Both the position numbers and the translations under genes were made by a program. From positions 17,548,230-17,612,229 of the forward strand of contig OZ025207.1 in assembly GCA_964019055.1 (NCBI GenBank): DNA of 64,000 nucleotides, in the 5' to 3' direction. Positions 52,613-64,000 of the stretch are shown here, piece by piece. Below the pieces are notes generated by a model, which was given only the letters and a program-made list of their open reading frames with translations, searched no databases and was not told the origin of the DNA. Origin of the DNA: Anthopleura xanthogrammica (Eukaryota; Cnidaria; Anthozoa; Actiniaria; Actiniidae). Every line of letters starts with the position of its first letter. Within the stretch, counting starts at the first letter, position 1.

Positions 52613-54661
52613 TGTTAGCTATGGGGATGTACAAGCGTGGGTGCACTAATAATAATAATAATAATAATACTTTATTAAACAACTTCGCAAATGCTTCAGG
52701 AACAATTGAATTGCGTCGGTTTTACACGAAATTGTGGATATATACATATGCGACTAAAATAACTATTGTAATATATAATATAATAAATACATAAAAATAT
52801 AATACGAATATTTGCATGTGTCATTTAGTGAAAGATAAAAGTGAGTTCAATGTTTATAAAAAAATGTCGAATGCAAATGGAATAAAACTGTTCTTATAAC
52901 GTTCTTATATACTAAGATTGAGTAAGCAGCATACTTCACTAGTAAAGAGGTAATACCATGTGAAAAATGTACAACTTGAACAGTCCAACATTAATATATT
53001 TCATGGGCTGTTTTTCTTAAGATTGAATTGTATCGGCTATCGAACAAAAACTTTAAGCACATATAAGAAGTCACAAAACCTCACAAGTCACAACAATCAT
53101 GCCTCTATATAATGCAAATCAGTAATAGGCATTATTAACTAAAAAAACTTGCATGAAGACAAGAATGTGGACGCTAAATTTAAAAAAAACAAATTTGGAC
53201 TTATGCCAATACACAACATGACCCTACGTTTCATACACCAAGCAGGTGTGTCAAAATGATGTCCAGAAACGGAAATCAAATGCCTCATATGGCAAACTCG
53301 TGGATACACGACCAAGATAAGCTGTGAATTTCATATAGCTCTTAAAACCGCTTGTCTAGTCTTGGCCTCCTGCCTTGTGATATTTTCTGCTTAGTATTAA
53401 TAAACATACAGACGCCAATTTCTTAGAGAGTTGAAAGTAAATATGAACATTTCCCTAAACAGCGTTGCGTTACGCCGTATTTCGTTGCTCGCTCCTTACC
53501 TTTTGCGAATGGATGTGGCAATCTGACATAAATTTGTTTACTTAGAAACCAACAAACTTTGTATTTACACTGTTGAATCAGCAGATATTCAAATTCGTTT
53601 ATAAAAATGTTCAACTTGTATTCATTCAGATCTGTAATTGATGATTATTTTTGAAGAAAATACTCCATAGTAATCAAATAGTTAAGCAAATCCTTATCGC
53701 TATTTATCTTGTTGTTCGAACTGGTAAGATAAGCTATCGGCCGTATATTTGCCTGACATCTTCTACTTTGTTTTGTTATCTTCTAATTCTTGTTAGTTAT
53801 GAAGCGAAATCTGTAATAAATGAATTGTTTCAACTCACTGAGGAGTTAATACCCCGTTTACGAAGGATGATATCACTGGGCTTCATTTGATTGCCGTTTC
53901 CTTGAGTTTTGCAAGTAGTTTGTCTATGGAGAATAACCTCCTCTAAAAAGCGAAGTCAGGCTTTTGGTTTTTCTGTTTCTGAAGAGTGCATTTTGCTAGG
54001 AATATTTTGAACTAATTAGGAGTCTGCAATTTTAAGTGAATAGGAACCAGTGAATCTACAAGAAGTAATCGATGTTTATAACTAACTAAGTTGAACATCT
54101 TTTACGATTTCGGCTCGTTTACTTCAAAAGAAAATTTTGCTCATTGAAAGGGTAGTTTAGAAGTTTATATAATTATTTTACTTCAACCTCCATCTTTCCT
54201 TGATTCTTCTGAAGCAAGTTATGCTATGTCCGTCAGTGTGCATGCTCAGCCGACTTGGTGTTAGATATCATCCCACATCAAAGACTAAAGGTTCGAGGAA
54301 CATGTGAATAATTGTCTAAGGTGTTTTAAAAAAAAGATCTCTATAATATCTCGGTTTTTGAAATAGTCCGCCCTTTTGTTTGTACTTATATGTAGTATAC
54401 TTGCACACGCTGCATGTTGTTTTTAAGCCTATCATCATTCTGTACTAGTTAATTCGTGCGATGCAAAAGGTTACTTTAGTGAGGGGTTTCCCAAAAACAG
54501 ATCATTTAACCTTTTTTTTTTTACAACTGACGTGTATATTCAAGAAAAAACTATATCCACCCGAATACTTCACTATGATTTCGGCAATTATATACTGCAA
54601 GGCTTGGCTCATACATGACAAAAGAATAAGCAATTCAATCACGCGGTTTACTAACAATTCG
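52613..54661. other. Non-coding with (AAT)n at 52650
   Basis: A short (AAT)n followed by ACTTTATTAAACAACTTCG looks like a minus-strand LINE 3' end. Otherwise AT-rich with small unsupported frames. Confidence 0.5.
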
Positions 54662-54914
54662 TCCATCACAATGGACAATGGGGAACGGTATGTCATGATT
54701 ACTGGGGTATGGAGGAAGCCAACGTTGCATGTCGACAACTTGGTTTCTCAAAATCTGTAGCACCTTTTGCCTTTGGACGAGGGGCGGGACCAGTCTGGCT
54801 AGACAACATGGCATGTACAGGATCAGAGACCTCACTTCAGGACTGTCCTCACCCTGGATGGGGAGTTGCTGACTCTTTCTGCAAAACTCACAATTATGAT
54901 GCTGGTCTAGTGTT
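54662..54914 (+). CDS. SRCR core exon (253 bases), splice edges lost
   Basis: The frame [64 protein letters not shown] runs 253 bases like its relatives. The usual AG before TC is absent (TTCG) and the donor is replaced (GTGTTTGCT), so the last cysteine is not encoded. Coding is intact but splicing signals appear lost. Confidence 0.65.
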
Positions 54915-56044
54915 TGCTCTTTCATTTGTTTCTACCTAACTATTGTTCTGTACGTAGACGTGCATAAACCAGGCATGAACCCGTCACGTTGGGACATAAT
55001 GTTTTGAAAATTGTCAACATATAGTGTACAAAGCTTAGCGACAAATATGAACCAAACTTTAAATTAATTTTTACATAACATATATAGTGCATATGGGCTA
55101 GTTTATAGTCCGGGAGAATAAAACAGATTTACAGTCAAATGAAATCATATTTTGATTGACAGATTATTGCATACAACGGACTTTCGATTGCGTTTTGCCT
55201 GAGGCTGTAAATTCTGGTTATTTAAGTATTGTTAGGGTTGTTTTTTTGATAAGGAAACTTTGTCACCCTTCAGGCATTAGCAAATAATTGGAAAAGTAAA
55301 AAGGATATGTATTAGTGGTCATTTTATGATGAAAAAATATATAAGAACTTTATTCAACGAATCAAATTGGTTGGAGTACCACAAAGGAAAAAGTGTTTTG
55401 AATCGTCTGGATCTTGTGTGATTGACAGTGATTGAGATGATATAAATATGATGTGTGATGATTGTTAAAGATCAACGTTTCATTTACAGAAAATCAAGGA
55501 AAACATCTGCATGAATTTGTACGTTTAGGAACAATAATATCTAACACTGTTGTGGTATCTTTTTTATTTGATTTGAATGTAGATCGATGTTTCTTTCAGG
55601 AACATTTAGCTTAGATTTTGCAAAAATTAAAGAAAGATCCCGTACAGCTCCCTATTTGTTGTTTGGTTTTTGAGAGGTATATTTTCCATCAATAACCTCG
55701 TTATCTTAGCAAAGTTTTGACATATACATGCATATATTTAGTTTATTTTGTCTTTCTTTTCAAAGTACGTCAAAGTACGTTACGTTGTTTGTTCGCCTAA
55801 AATCATTCGTAGATTTTGTCCCGTATCTGTCTATATTACATGTAAAAGCTTGGACAGAAAAGGAAAGCACATAGAAAACTTCATTGATTCTGATTATTTC
55901 CAATTCATGTGATTGGTATACTGTTATTAGTAACCGAGATAAACCACAACATGACGGGTTCATGAGTCGGATGTTTTAATTCTCAAAGGAACAGAAACGA
56001 AATTACGTGGGATATTCCACAAAAGCATAGATTTGCTCGTTTTT
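54915..56044. other. Non-coding, no gene recognised
   Basis: Minus frame 55760-55963 is unsupported. No repeats or domains noted. Confidence 0.5.
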
Positions 56045-56250
56045 CGCATCACATTGGACTTACCAGTTGTTTGCGTACAGTGGTGTGAGACTTAAAGACG
56101 GTGGGTATGTCTTGATCTTGTAGGAATCGTCTGAGTGTCTGAGAAATGCCTTCTACGTAGGGCAGTAGGCAGTACGGCGACGGATCGGTAGTTCTGTGGT
56201 GCAGTCTGGGTGGGAGGTGAGGTCTTGACTTGGTGACTCTCTGCAAGAAA
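56045..56250 (-). pseudogene. Penelope-like element fragment
   Basis: The frame LPYVEGISQTLRRFLQDQ...FKSHTTVRKQLV matches the block between RT and GIY-YIG endonuclease of Penelope-like elements (PYV.G.SE.L.R.L...I...FKP..TLR..L). Only about 60 residues remain, no RT or GIY-YIG seen. Confidence 0.7.
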
Positions 56251-56399
56251 GAAAAAGGATAACCAAGTTAGATAACCAAACGTTTAGAGGAACTATCTGG
56301 TATTGCGTGCAGTCTTAGGCATATTTGCACGTTTTGTCTGGGATGCCTTCCTCGATATGAACATTAAAGAATGTGATATGACTACACCTTGGGGCACAC

Positions 56400-56640
56400 C
56401 CGCTATTACTTGACTTGATTTAGGCATTAATCCCTATAGCTTTACCTGTAATGTTCTTCCTGAAAAGCAGCTCTAGATCCATGTCCAGAAACTCACATGG
56501 TGGAAAGATAGTCAAGGTAGCGTGATCGATTAAATCGAACGCTTTCTGAAAGTCGTCAAATACTGTGTGCACACCTTCATTCTTGCTTCCATTCTTGTGT
56601 GGCACAAGCGAGAGCCTTAACCGTGGATCTATCTTGAGTA
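56400..56640 (-). pseudogene. LINE RT relic
   Basis: VHTVFDDFQKAFDLIDHATL is an RT palm block (FDF.KAFDLIDH). The surrounding frames are degenerate. Only this block is recognisable. Confidence 0.65.
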
Positions 56641-56867
56641 AAAGAATGTGGTTGTAATTTTAAGATCATCTTTATTCAGATTAACCTTTCTGAACCTTTC
56701 CAACAGCTTTGCGATTTGTGGCAGCACAGATATTTGTCTCAAATCATTGTGTCTACGGGTTTACTTGACTTACCAAGGCATACTTGTACGCTATAATTCC
56801 TACATTGTTTTACATTTCACATCTCATCTGAATGTTGTCATTACCGTTAAGGGTATTGTCTGTATCA

Positions 56868-56990
56868 CCCGGGACAATAGGAAACAGTGTGTGCCGGTAA
56901 CTGGTACATGAAGGAAGCAAAGGTTGCCTGTCGCCAACTTGGTTTTACCAAAACTGTAGGACGTTCGTACAATGGACGAGGTTTAATTTA
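56868..56990 (+). pseudogene. SRCR fragment
   Basis: GACAATAGGAAACAGTGTGTG resembles the start of an SRCR core exon; after a frameshift [16 protein letters not shown] and TKTVG are clear. It stops after NGRG. Dead partial copy. Confidence 0.7.
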
Positions 56991-57262
56991 CATTTGTTAT
57001 TGTTATTTACCACATCATCCATCTAAATGTTAGGTAGTTGGTTTGGACGTTTATCAACCCACATTGTATAATATCTAGCATTAAAGCCTATTCTTTAATC
57101 ACTTTACTTTTAACTAGTACCTTAGATAGTGGAGACTACGAACTTGTAAAGCTAGCTAATATAATTTGGTCTCCCATTCTTCCCCATCTGAGTTACTACA
57201 ATGTAGACGGGAATTGTTATCTTTATAGCAGGTATTATTTGGTATCCAATTCTGATTCGTAT
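56991..57262. other. Non-coding, no gene recognised
   Basis: Between two SRCR copies of opposite orientation; no domain. Confidence 0.5.
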
Positions 57263-57515
57263 TCCAATACACCAACATCTTCAATGTGACTGTTGCACAA
57301 AGAGTGAACATTTCCCCATCCGTTGTGAGTACAGCTTCCAAGTGAGGACTCTGAGCCTGAACACCCCATGTTGTACATCCATACTTTACCCGTCCCATGT
57401 CCATAGTACCAACGTCCTACAGTTTTATTAAAACCAACTTGACGGCATGTAACCGTGGCATCATCCATATCCCAGCTACCATGACACACTGTTCCCCATT
57501 GGCTACTGTGGTAGA
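57263..57515 (-). CDS. SRCR core exon (253 bases), donor lost
   Basis: Acceptor TATACAAG then [56 protein letters not shown] and EDVGVL. The 253-base unit ends in GA instead of TG and no GT follows, so the last cysteine and donor are gone. WMYNM replaces WLDNM. Probably decaying. Confidence 0.65.
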
Positions 57516-59267
57516 CTTGTATAACATGATACCTGTAAAAAGAAAATTTCTTTCTTGTTGGTTGTTTTAATCGTTCAAGGTCGGCGACGGAATTCTTAGT
57601 ATTGCTTTCTTGTTGTAAAAAAATCGTTGAGAATGCCCACAGAGGAACACAGAATGTGAAATACTGAACATCTTTTATCTCAGGACGTTCATAAAAAACT
57701 GAATACTGTATAGAATTAGTGCAGATTTCAGAATGACTTATGCATCTTGTGCATATCAGACTTCGAGCAGACTTGCAGCATTTCATTTGACACACCACAC
57801 CATACAATAGGCAAGTAGGTAAACCTTATTTAAACACGCTAGCTCCGTCAACTAAAGCTGATATCCGATTTCCACAAGGGACTGTGGATAAAATTTACAA
57901 AATAAGGGTGACAGAGGGCTAAAGTGACCAGTGACCAGATAATTATTTTTTATCGAATTGGATAAGTTCTCTGATGCTTTGAAGGCTTGAAATATCGGTT
58001 TTTCTTTCAGTTTTATCCTGCTTGTAAAACCACAAGGAGAGTTGCTCACGCTGTTTCATAACGCCGCGTCAAACTTGTCATGCATTTACCACTCGATTCA
58101 TACATTTATAGTCTTGCTCGAAAAATTGAACTGGGAGCTCCGCTTTTAGGCAGTGCCTAAATATTTATATTATCTTTTTCTAATACGATCAGTTCCTAGG
58201 GAAGCTGAAAAAAGAGATCAGCAATATACTGTTTTTGGTCAAACCTTTTCATATTTCTAAATTCAATGGTTCTAGTAATTTAGTATATAGTATTCAGCAT
58301 GGTACGATCACATATTTCAAGTTCTAGTATTTGTTCCCCATCGTGTTATTACCAACAACTAGCCTCTAACGGGATATGTTAATTCAGTGACTTGTATGAC
58401 GATTCTCTCTGTTTTAATTGGCCGACTATGGAGGCCAAGAGTGTAGAACTTGCTCATTATTTTTTTTGGGTGTGTTTAGTTTCGGTAATTCCTCTACAGT
58501 GGAAGGTGTTTTTAAAAGATCGCATAGAAAATAGTCAAGAAATGTCACTTGGAAAACCTTACATCGGCTGCAAAGAAAAAACAAAATTACCTTATATACA
58601 GCGAAGTTAATGGGGAAAAAATTCAAATGCTTACAGCACAAAGCAATATAGAAAAAAAGAACTGGTAATGTCATAACAAACTGGGAAAATATATACTTGC
58701 GCATATATGGTTCAGTAATAGACACGTACACAAGATGCTTTCAGTTCAAAATATTAAATAATATAACTGTTTGTATCTAAACAAATATTTATTTAGTTTT
58801 CAATTAATACCACTGCCAAATTGCTCTTTCTGATCCACTCATCCTGTGTCGGTGATCATCTTTTCATAAAGTGTACGGAATAAAAATACTTTCAAATTAA
58901 AACTTGGCTTTATCAATTTAATATAATCTTGCCAGAACTAAATATTAGGCTAACATTATATTAGGCGTATAAACGTGTGAAGCTTTGATGAATCAGATAC
59001 TTATATATATATATACTTCTACTATATAAATATACAAAGGGAAAATACCAACACTGTATTCATCTGTTTCTGCTATTTATGGAACAATCCTGTATCTTTT
59101 GCAATCTTGAGGCTTGATCTCGTAAACTTTGGCCTGTTGAGCCAAGGTTTTTTGTAGTCTTTATTATCCCCTAGCTCCTTCATTAATTGAATATATATTT
59201 CTTTCTCCCGTTCTGACTTTAAAAAGTGGTAAAAAAGACGAATTCACGAAGGACCAGATCACATGTC
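57516..59267. other. Non-coding, no gene recognised
   Basis: Short unsupported frames (for example 58392-58610). The last 30 bp before the microsatellite read through into it. Confidence 0.5.
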
Positions 59268-60000
59268 TTACTATTACTATTACTATTACTATTACTATTA
59301 CTATTACTATTACTATTACTATTACTATTACTATTACTATTACTATTACTATTACTATTACTATTACTATTACTATTACTATTACTATTACTATTACTAT
59401 TACTATTACTATTACTATTACTATTACTATTACTATTACTATTACTATTACTATTACTATTACTATTACTATTACTATTACTATTACTATTACTATTACT
59501 ATTACTATTACTATTACTATTACTATTACTATTACTATTACTATTACTATTACTATTACTATTACTATTACTATTACTATTACTATTACTATTACTATTA
59601 CTATTACTATTACTATTACTATTACTATTACTATTACTATTACTATTACTATTACTATTACTATTACTATTACTATTACTATTACTATTACTATTACTAT
59701 TACTATTACTATTACTATTACTATTACTATTACTATTACTATTACTATTACTATTACTATTACTATTACTATTACTATTACTATTACTATTACTATTACT
59801 ATTACTATTACTATTACTATTACTATTACTATTACTATTACTATTACTATTACTATTACTATTACTATTACTATTACTATTACTATTACTATTACTATTA
59901 CTATTACTATTACTATTACTATTACTATTACTATTACTATTACTATTACTATTACTATTACTATTACTATTACTATTACTATTACTATTACTATTACTAT
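59268..60000. repeat. (TACTAT)n microsatellite, about 122 units
   Basis: About 733 bp of perfect period-6 TACTAT without interruption. Its open frames (poly-Leu, Tyr, Ile-Val) are artefacts. It ends eight bases before the duplicated SRCR segment; the other copy of that segment (39857) has no such repeat. Confidence 0.97.
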
Positions 60001-60007
60001 CACTATC

Positions 60008-60440
60008 ATTGATATCGTAGATAGTCTACCACAATGGTAAATGGGGAACTGTGTGTCATGATTGGTGGGACATGAGAGAAGCCAAAGTTGCATGTCGACA
60101 ACTCGGCTTCACAAGAGCTGTAGGGCCATGGCGCGAAGGACGAGGGATTGGAAAGGTCTGGTTGGACAACATGGAATGCATTGGGTCAGAGACCTCACTT
60201 CATAGCTGTTCTCACCCTGGATGGGGAGTGTCCGACTCTCTCTGCAAAACTCATAGATATGATGCTGGGGTTGTGTGGTGTACTATCTCTGTGCTTATAT
60301 GAAAAATCAATCAAATAATTTTGACCAACCTCAATAATTCATTCATTCCAACATAAGAGAAAATAAGTAGTACAGTAGCAGAAGGAGTAGCAGCAGTGAA
60401 CGACAGCAGCTAATAGTGTAGCCTTCTGCAAAGCCATAGG
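60008..60440 (+). repeat. Segmental duplication, copy 2 (SRCR exon plus intron)
   Basis: Counterpart of 39857-40295, about 20 kb away in the same orientation. Confidence 0.88.
60025..60277 (+). CDS. SRCR core exon (253 bases), copy 2
   Basis: Acceptor GTAGATAG, then [64 protein letters not shown], donor GTTGTGTG|GTGTAC. Intact frame with seven cysteine positions plus the split last one. This copy keeps S-C-S-H in the LHSCSHPGW block where copy 1 has S-C-V-H. Confidence 0.7.
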
Positions 60441-60639
60441 TCCAGAGGTCCACTCAAGCGTTAAGTGAAGCTGCTAATTTGTAAGCTCTCTAAACGTTTA
60501 GTTTTTACTAACGAAAATCTTTGTTTTAAGCAAAATCTTTTACCTTATCTTCTTTGGACATTATCAGGGCTTTCCTGTTATGATTTTATATTCGAAAAAC
60601 TTGCTGTTATCACGCTGTAACTTGTGGAAGTGTTTTGCC
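60441..60639. other. Non-coding, no gene recognised
   Basis: Flank between the duplication and the LINE start; no feature seen. Confidence 0.5.
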
Positions 60640-62280
60640 TCTCGTTAAATTCAATTATGCAACATCATCGCCTTGATGTGTGGTGGGTTTTTTGCTGGAG
60701 AAGTCTACAATTACTACACTTAAATCACTGGGAATTTTTCGTCATTTCAGGGGCAAAAGAGGTGGTCGATCTTTATCTTCAAATCCTGGAAAGACAGCCA
60801 AGATTTCTACATTTTGTGGTTCTTCTACAAGCACATTAAATATTCATAATCGCGCTTGTTCCACATCAACGAGTGCATATTTAAATCGAAGACCTATAAC
60901 TGAAACTTCATCTAACCTTGTTATTCCTCCCCGTATTCCCTTACCATATCAGGTCAGTAAACCAGTTAAATTATGTGTTTTAAATGCAAAATATATTTGT
61001 AACAAATCTTTAATTTTAAATGAGTTTGTTATTGATGAAAAAATTGAGTTGTTATGTTTAAATGAAACATGGTTAAAATCTAATGAATCTAATGAACTTA
61101 TCATAAATGAAATGCTACCTAATTGATATTTATTTGAACATATTGCGAGAGAAAGCAGAGGTGGTGGTGTTTGTCTACTATTTAATAAGGCTCTTAATAT
61201 GAAGAAAATTTATTTCAATAAATTCAAATCGTTCGAGACTATAGGAATGACTTCAAACTCTTCTTCTGGGCACTTCTCTGTATTCGTAATTTATAGACCT
61301 CCACCAAGTGATAAGAATAAGTTTTCTATTTCACTGTTTTTTGAAGAGTTCTCTACTTTTTTGGAGAAATTTTCAACTGAAATGAAGTCTTTTATAGTTG
61401 TTGGGGATCTTAATTTTCATGTAGAAGACATATCAGATACTCTTGCTCTCAGATATTTGAATACTTTAGAATGTTTTAACCTTACCCAACATGTCAGAGA
61501 GGATTCTTATCAAGGAAAGCACATTTTGGATCTTGTAATTACTAGAGATGATGAGAATATAATGTCTCTGTTTCTGATCCGGTCACTTCTTACCATTCTG
61601 CAGTTTTTTGTAATATTTTGATTAGCAAACCTTCCTTTGAAAGAAGGGTTTATAGATGTCGTAAATTGGAATCTGTAGATCTTGCTTCTTTTTCGAAAGA
61701 TGTTTCTGGCCTGCTGTTATCTACGGCTCTACAAAAATATCTTCCTGGACTTCTTGGTCAATATAAGTCTGTACTGACCTCTGTCCTAGACCAGCACGCA
61801 CCCTGTAAAGAACGGGTCATAACTGTGCGCCCGTCTTCAAATTGGTACACTGATGAAGTGAAAGTTGCTAAAGTTAAGCGGAGGCGTCTGGAGAGGAATT
61901 GAAGGAAGTCTCGTCTTATGGTTGATCGCCAACTATATGTTGACCAGTGCAATCTTCTTCAAGATTTGATCAAGAAAGCCAAGAACGAATTATATTCTAA
62001 TAATATATCTGAGAACCAATCCAATCTGTTTTTTACTTTCCAGAAATGGACAAATATGAAAGCTGATCAACATTTCCCTTCTTCTTATTCTTCTGATGGA
62101 CTTACAAACTCTTTTGTTGATTTTTTCGAAAGTAAAATAAGTACTATTCAGGCTGGTTTTGAAAGCTCATCAGAAAATGTTAGTTTCTCAGATAATTCTA
62201 CTTTGTACCACTGTTTGTCTTTCCTTGAAGAAATTTCATCAGAATGTATTTTTATTTTACAGGAAATATATCATACATAA
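60640..62280 (+). pseudogene. LINE ORF2 5' half: endonuclease and linker
   Basis: A leader GIFRHFRGKRGGRS, then the APE-type endonuclease: VLNAKYICNK, LLCLNETWLKSN, SRGGGVCLLFN, FVIYRPPPSDKN, FIVVGDLNFHVED (catalytic GDxN), HILDLVITR, then a frameshift over the SDH block. The linker DLASFSKDVSG, LDQHAPCKERVI, WYTDEVKVAKVKRR and a stem-like region follow, ending before RT at 62280. Stops near 61124, 61902 and one frameshift near 61615. Together with 21113 it represents the same family. Confidence 0.85.
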
Positions 62281-62388
62281 TAAAAGTAATATTGGTGGTA
62301 ATTAGTTGCTTCCAGCTTAAGAGCTATCCTGATCCTGAGAGCTGTTATAGTTAGGGTAGAGTCTCTTTGAGACATTCTGTCTCATTCT

Positions 62389-62390
<2 letters not shown>

Positions 62391-62453
<63 letters not shown>

Positions 62454-62464
62454 GTTGTTGTTGT
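62391..62464. repeat. (ATT)n(GTT)n microsatellite
   Basis: About 20 ATT units changing to GTT, adjacent to sequence shared with the LINE tail region near 42130-42240. Confidence 0.9.
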
Positions 62465-62854
62465 TATCATTATGTGGATCACAGATGACGTTTCTGATGT
62501 GGATTTTACAAGAGGTATTTATGAAGGTATTAATACTTTTCTAAAAGAATTTAAACGTGATATGTGAAGCAAATTTATTGGATTCCATGAACGATGTGTA
62601 TCACTTTGCCGAAATGGCGTACGTTACTTAAAAATCTGATTGACTTATGCTCTTATCAGTTCAATCTCTTTTGTAATATAGGTTAACTGATTGTTCAGAT
62701 TTGTGCAAGTGCTACCGGTTAGTGCGTACGCAAAGTATTATTACTACAAGCTATAATAAGTTAAGAGTTAAAAGTCCAAAAAGATGTGTTGTAAGTGCTC
62801 ATAACTTCAAAATGTTTTCGAGTATGTTTTCAAAAAATTACAATCAAAGTGAAC
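62465..62854. other. Non-coding, no gene recognised
   Basis: No domain or RNA gene seen. Confidence 0.5.
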
Positions 62855-63069
62855 ACACAACACCAGCATCTTCAGTGTGACTGCCGCAGTTATGAACTCC
62901 CGATCCATTGTGACCACAGTCCTGAAGTGAGGCCTCTCTACCTGTACATGCCATGTCGTCCAGCCAGACTGGTCCTGTCCCTCGTCTACCGTGCAAATAT
63001 ACTAAAGTTTTTGCTTCATTCGTACCCCAAGGATCATCATAGACCGTTTCCCATTGACCATTGTGGTAC
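62855..63069 (-). pseudogene. SRCR exon, degenerate
   Basis: After CGTACAG the frame reads YHNGQWETVYDDPWGTNEAK, a shortened middle, then GTGPVWLDDMACTG, LQDCGHNG and HTEDAGVVCS. The first cysteine is Tyr and the ACRQLGF block is replaced by a deletion. Open frame but disulphides lost. Confidence 0.7.
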
Positions 63070-63263
63070 CTGTACGAGGCTACCCAATTTAAACTTATAT
63101 CTGGATCTATGCAGTAGAATTAAATGCCCTGATAATCGAGGTTGGAAACATATTTGAGTATCTACAATAATGAAACCTAGATTTCGTCTAGAACGCATCT
63201 CCATTTTCTCATAATTATTTGAGTAACGCTTATATTACTTATAAATTGTATTAAGGTATTAAC

Positions 63264-63407
63264 CAGAACAGACAGCACCAACATCGTCAGTGTGAATGCC
63301 GCAGTCATTAACTCCAAAATCAAAATCATACAGCTTTGGCATAGCTGAGCACCATTCAGATCCCAAAAATCATTGCAGACTGTTTCCTATTGGCTATTAT
63401 GATAGCA
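63264..63407 (-). pseudogene. SRCR exon with internal deletion
   Basis: YHNSQ-stop-ETVCNDFWDLNGA, then after a deletion of the middle of the domain FDFGVNDCGIHTDDVGAVCSG and donor-like G|GTTAAT. Stop and deletion make it dead. Confidence 0.7.
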
Positions 63408-63446
63408 TTGTAAAATACTTCTGGATAAAATACTTCTAAGTCAAAT

Positions 63447-63542
63447 TATAAAACAAACGATATCAGCTTCTCTAGTGTGATCGTTGCACCAACACCTAAC
63501 ACTCCCCCATGCAGAGTGAGAACAGCTCTGAAGTGATATTCA
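63447..63542 (-). pseudogene. SRCR C-terminal fragment
   Basis: ISLQSCSHSAWGSVRC...READIVC matches the last third of an SRCR domain (SLxSCxHxxWG...DAGVVC). The remainder is missing. Confidence 0.65.
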
Positions 63543-63606
63543 ATCATGAATATAAAATATTATATACGACCAAACCCTTCAATCTCGTTTTTTTATATAT
63601 ATTAAC

Positions 63607-63864
63607 CAGAACACACAACACCAGCATCATATTCGTGAGTTTTGCACAGAGAGTCAGAAACACCCCATCCAGGGTGAGAACAGCTGTGAAGTGATGTCTC
63701 CGATCCAGTACATCCCATGTTGTCCAGCCAGACTTTACCCGTCCCTCGTCCATAGTTCCAACTTCCTATAGCTTTGCTAAAACCAAGTTGTCGACAAGCA
63801 ACTTTGGCATCCTCCATACCCCAGTAATCACTACACACTGTTCCCCATTGACTATTATAGTTGA
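63607..63864 (-). CDS. SRCR exon with VCSG exit
   Basis: Frame [68 protein letters not shown], donor TTCTG|GTTAAT (phase 1), the same exit as the 15542 exon. The entry edge has lost the AG (ATC|AAC). Seven-plus cysteines kept. Upstream residues in the open frame (to 63919) are not SRCR-like. Confidence 0.65.
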
Positions 63865-64000
63865 TGAATTTGTCTACAAGGATTGTATCATTAAACATAT
63901 AAATACCATCAGTTGTCAATTCATGGGTAATTGAGCGAGGCGAAATATACGTAGTTTCTTAGGACTTAAATTACTTTTATGTTTCATAGTTTTATTTGTA

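Noticed and set aside
59268..60000. Telomeric repeat
   Set aside because: The unit is TACTAT, not TTAGGG or a variant.
59164..60093. Three 250-310-codon ORFs of Leu, Tyr or Ile-Val repeats
   Set aside because: They are the three frames of the TACTAT microsatellite, open only because the repeat lacks stops.
15245..63864. All SRCR exons as one large multi-SRCR gene
   Set aside because: Exons alternate strands and many have stops, deletions or lost splice sites.

Overview
The window looks like a piece of an animal genome, most likely a cnidarian (anthozoan-like). The clues are AT-rich intergenic DNA, split genes with GT-AG introns, many scavenger-receptor cysteine-rich (SRCR) exons, CR1/L2-like LINEs with (ATT)n tails, a DIRS retrotransposon, Ty3/gypsy, Penelope-like and Harbinger relics, and many fold-back elements. 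This assignment is inference from content. There are no bacterial operons, CRISPR arrays or rRNA genes.

Layout. 0-15 kb holds relics: a fold-back TTAA-flanked MITE (1158-1869), a 5'-truncated LINE (3705-5375), a broken Harbinger transposase (6170-6893), a decayed Ty3/gypsy copy (8660-10850) and a TA-flanked Tc1/mariner-type element (11028-12166) whose only clear protein is a Pax-like paired domain. 15.2-17 kb holds the best host-gene candidate: a secreted SRCR protein on the minus strand with a signal-peptide exon and SRCR exons, all joined in phase 1. 19-29 kb holds fold-backs, a TIR element with a Crypton/KIAA1958-like N-terminal fragment, LINE relics and two SRCR exons.

29.15-38.7 kb is one compound insertion: a Ty3/gypsy element (100-bp 5' LTR, primer-binding site, gag-pol, polypurine tract, partial 3' LTR) with a DIRS-type tyrosine-recombinase retrotransposon nested between its pol end and its polypurine tract. 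All three DIRS reading frames are open. Its 3' region carries four tandem hairpins with different, internally complementary stems and a shared TCRTAAT loop.

39-64 kb alternates SRCR exons or fragments on both strands with LINE pieces, large palindromes and microsatellites, including about 733 bp of uninterrupted (TACTAT)n. At 50.2-52.5 kb a 2.28-kb element with perfect 63-bp terminal inverted repeats and a likely TATA target duplication is inserted inside an SRCR exon. It encodes a three-exon SAP-like / SWIM zinc finger / YqaJ-type nuclease protein with a single internal stop and no recognisable transposase. This is the best candidate here for an undescribed system.

How it fits together: an SRCR exon family has been duplicated, scattered and broken by successive retrotransposons and TIR elements. 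Most coding capacity is mobile-element derived. Apparently complete frames are the three DIRS ORFs, the paired-domain ORF and some SRCR exons.
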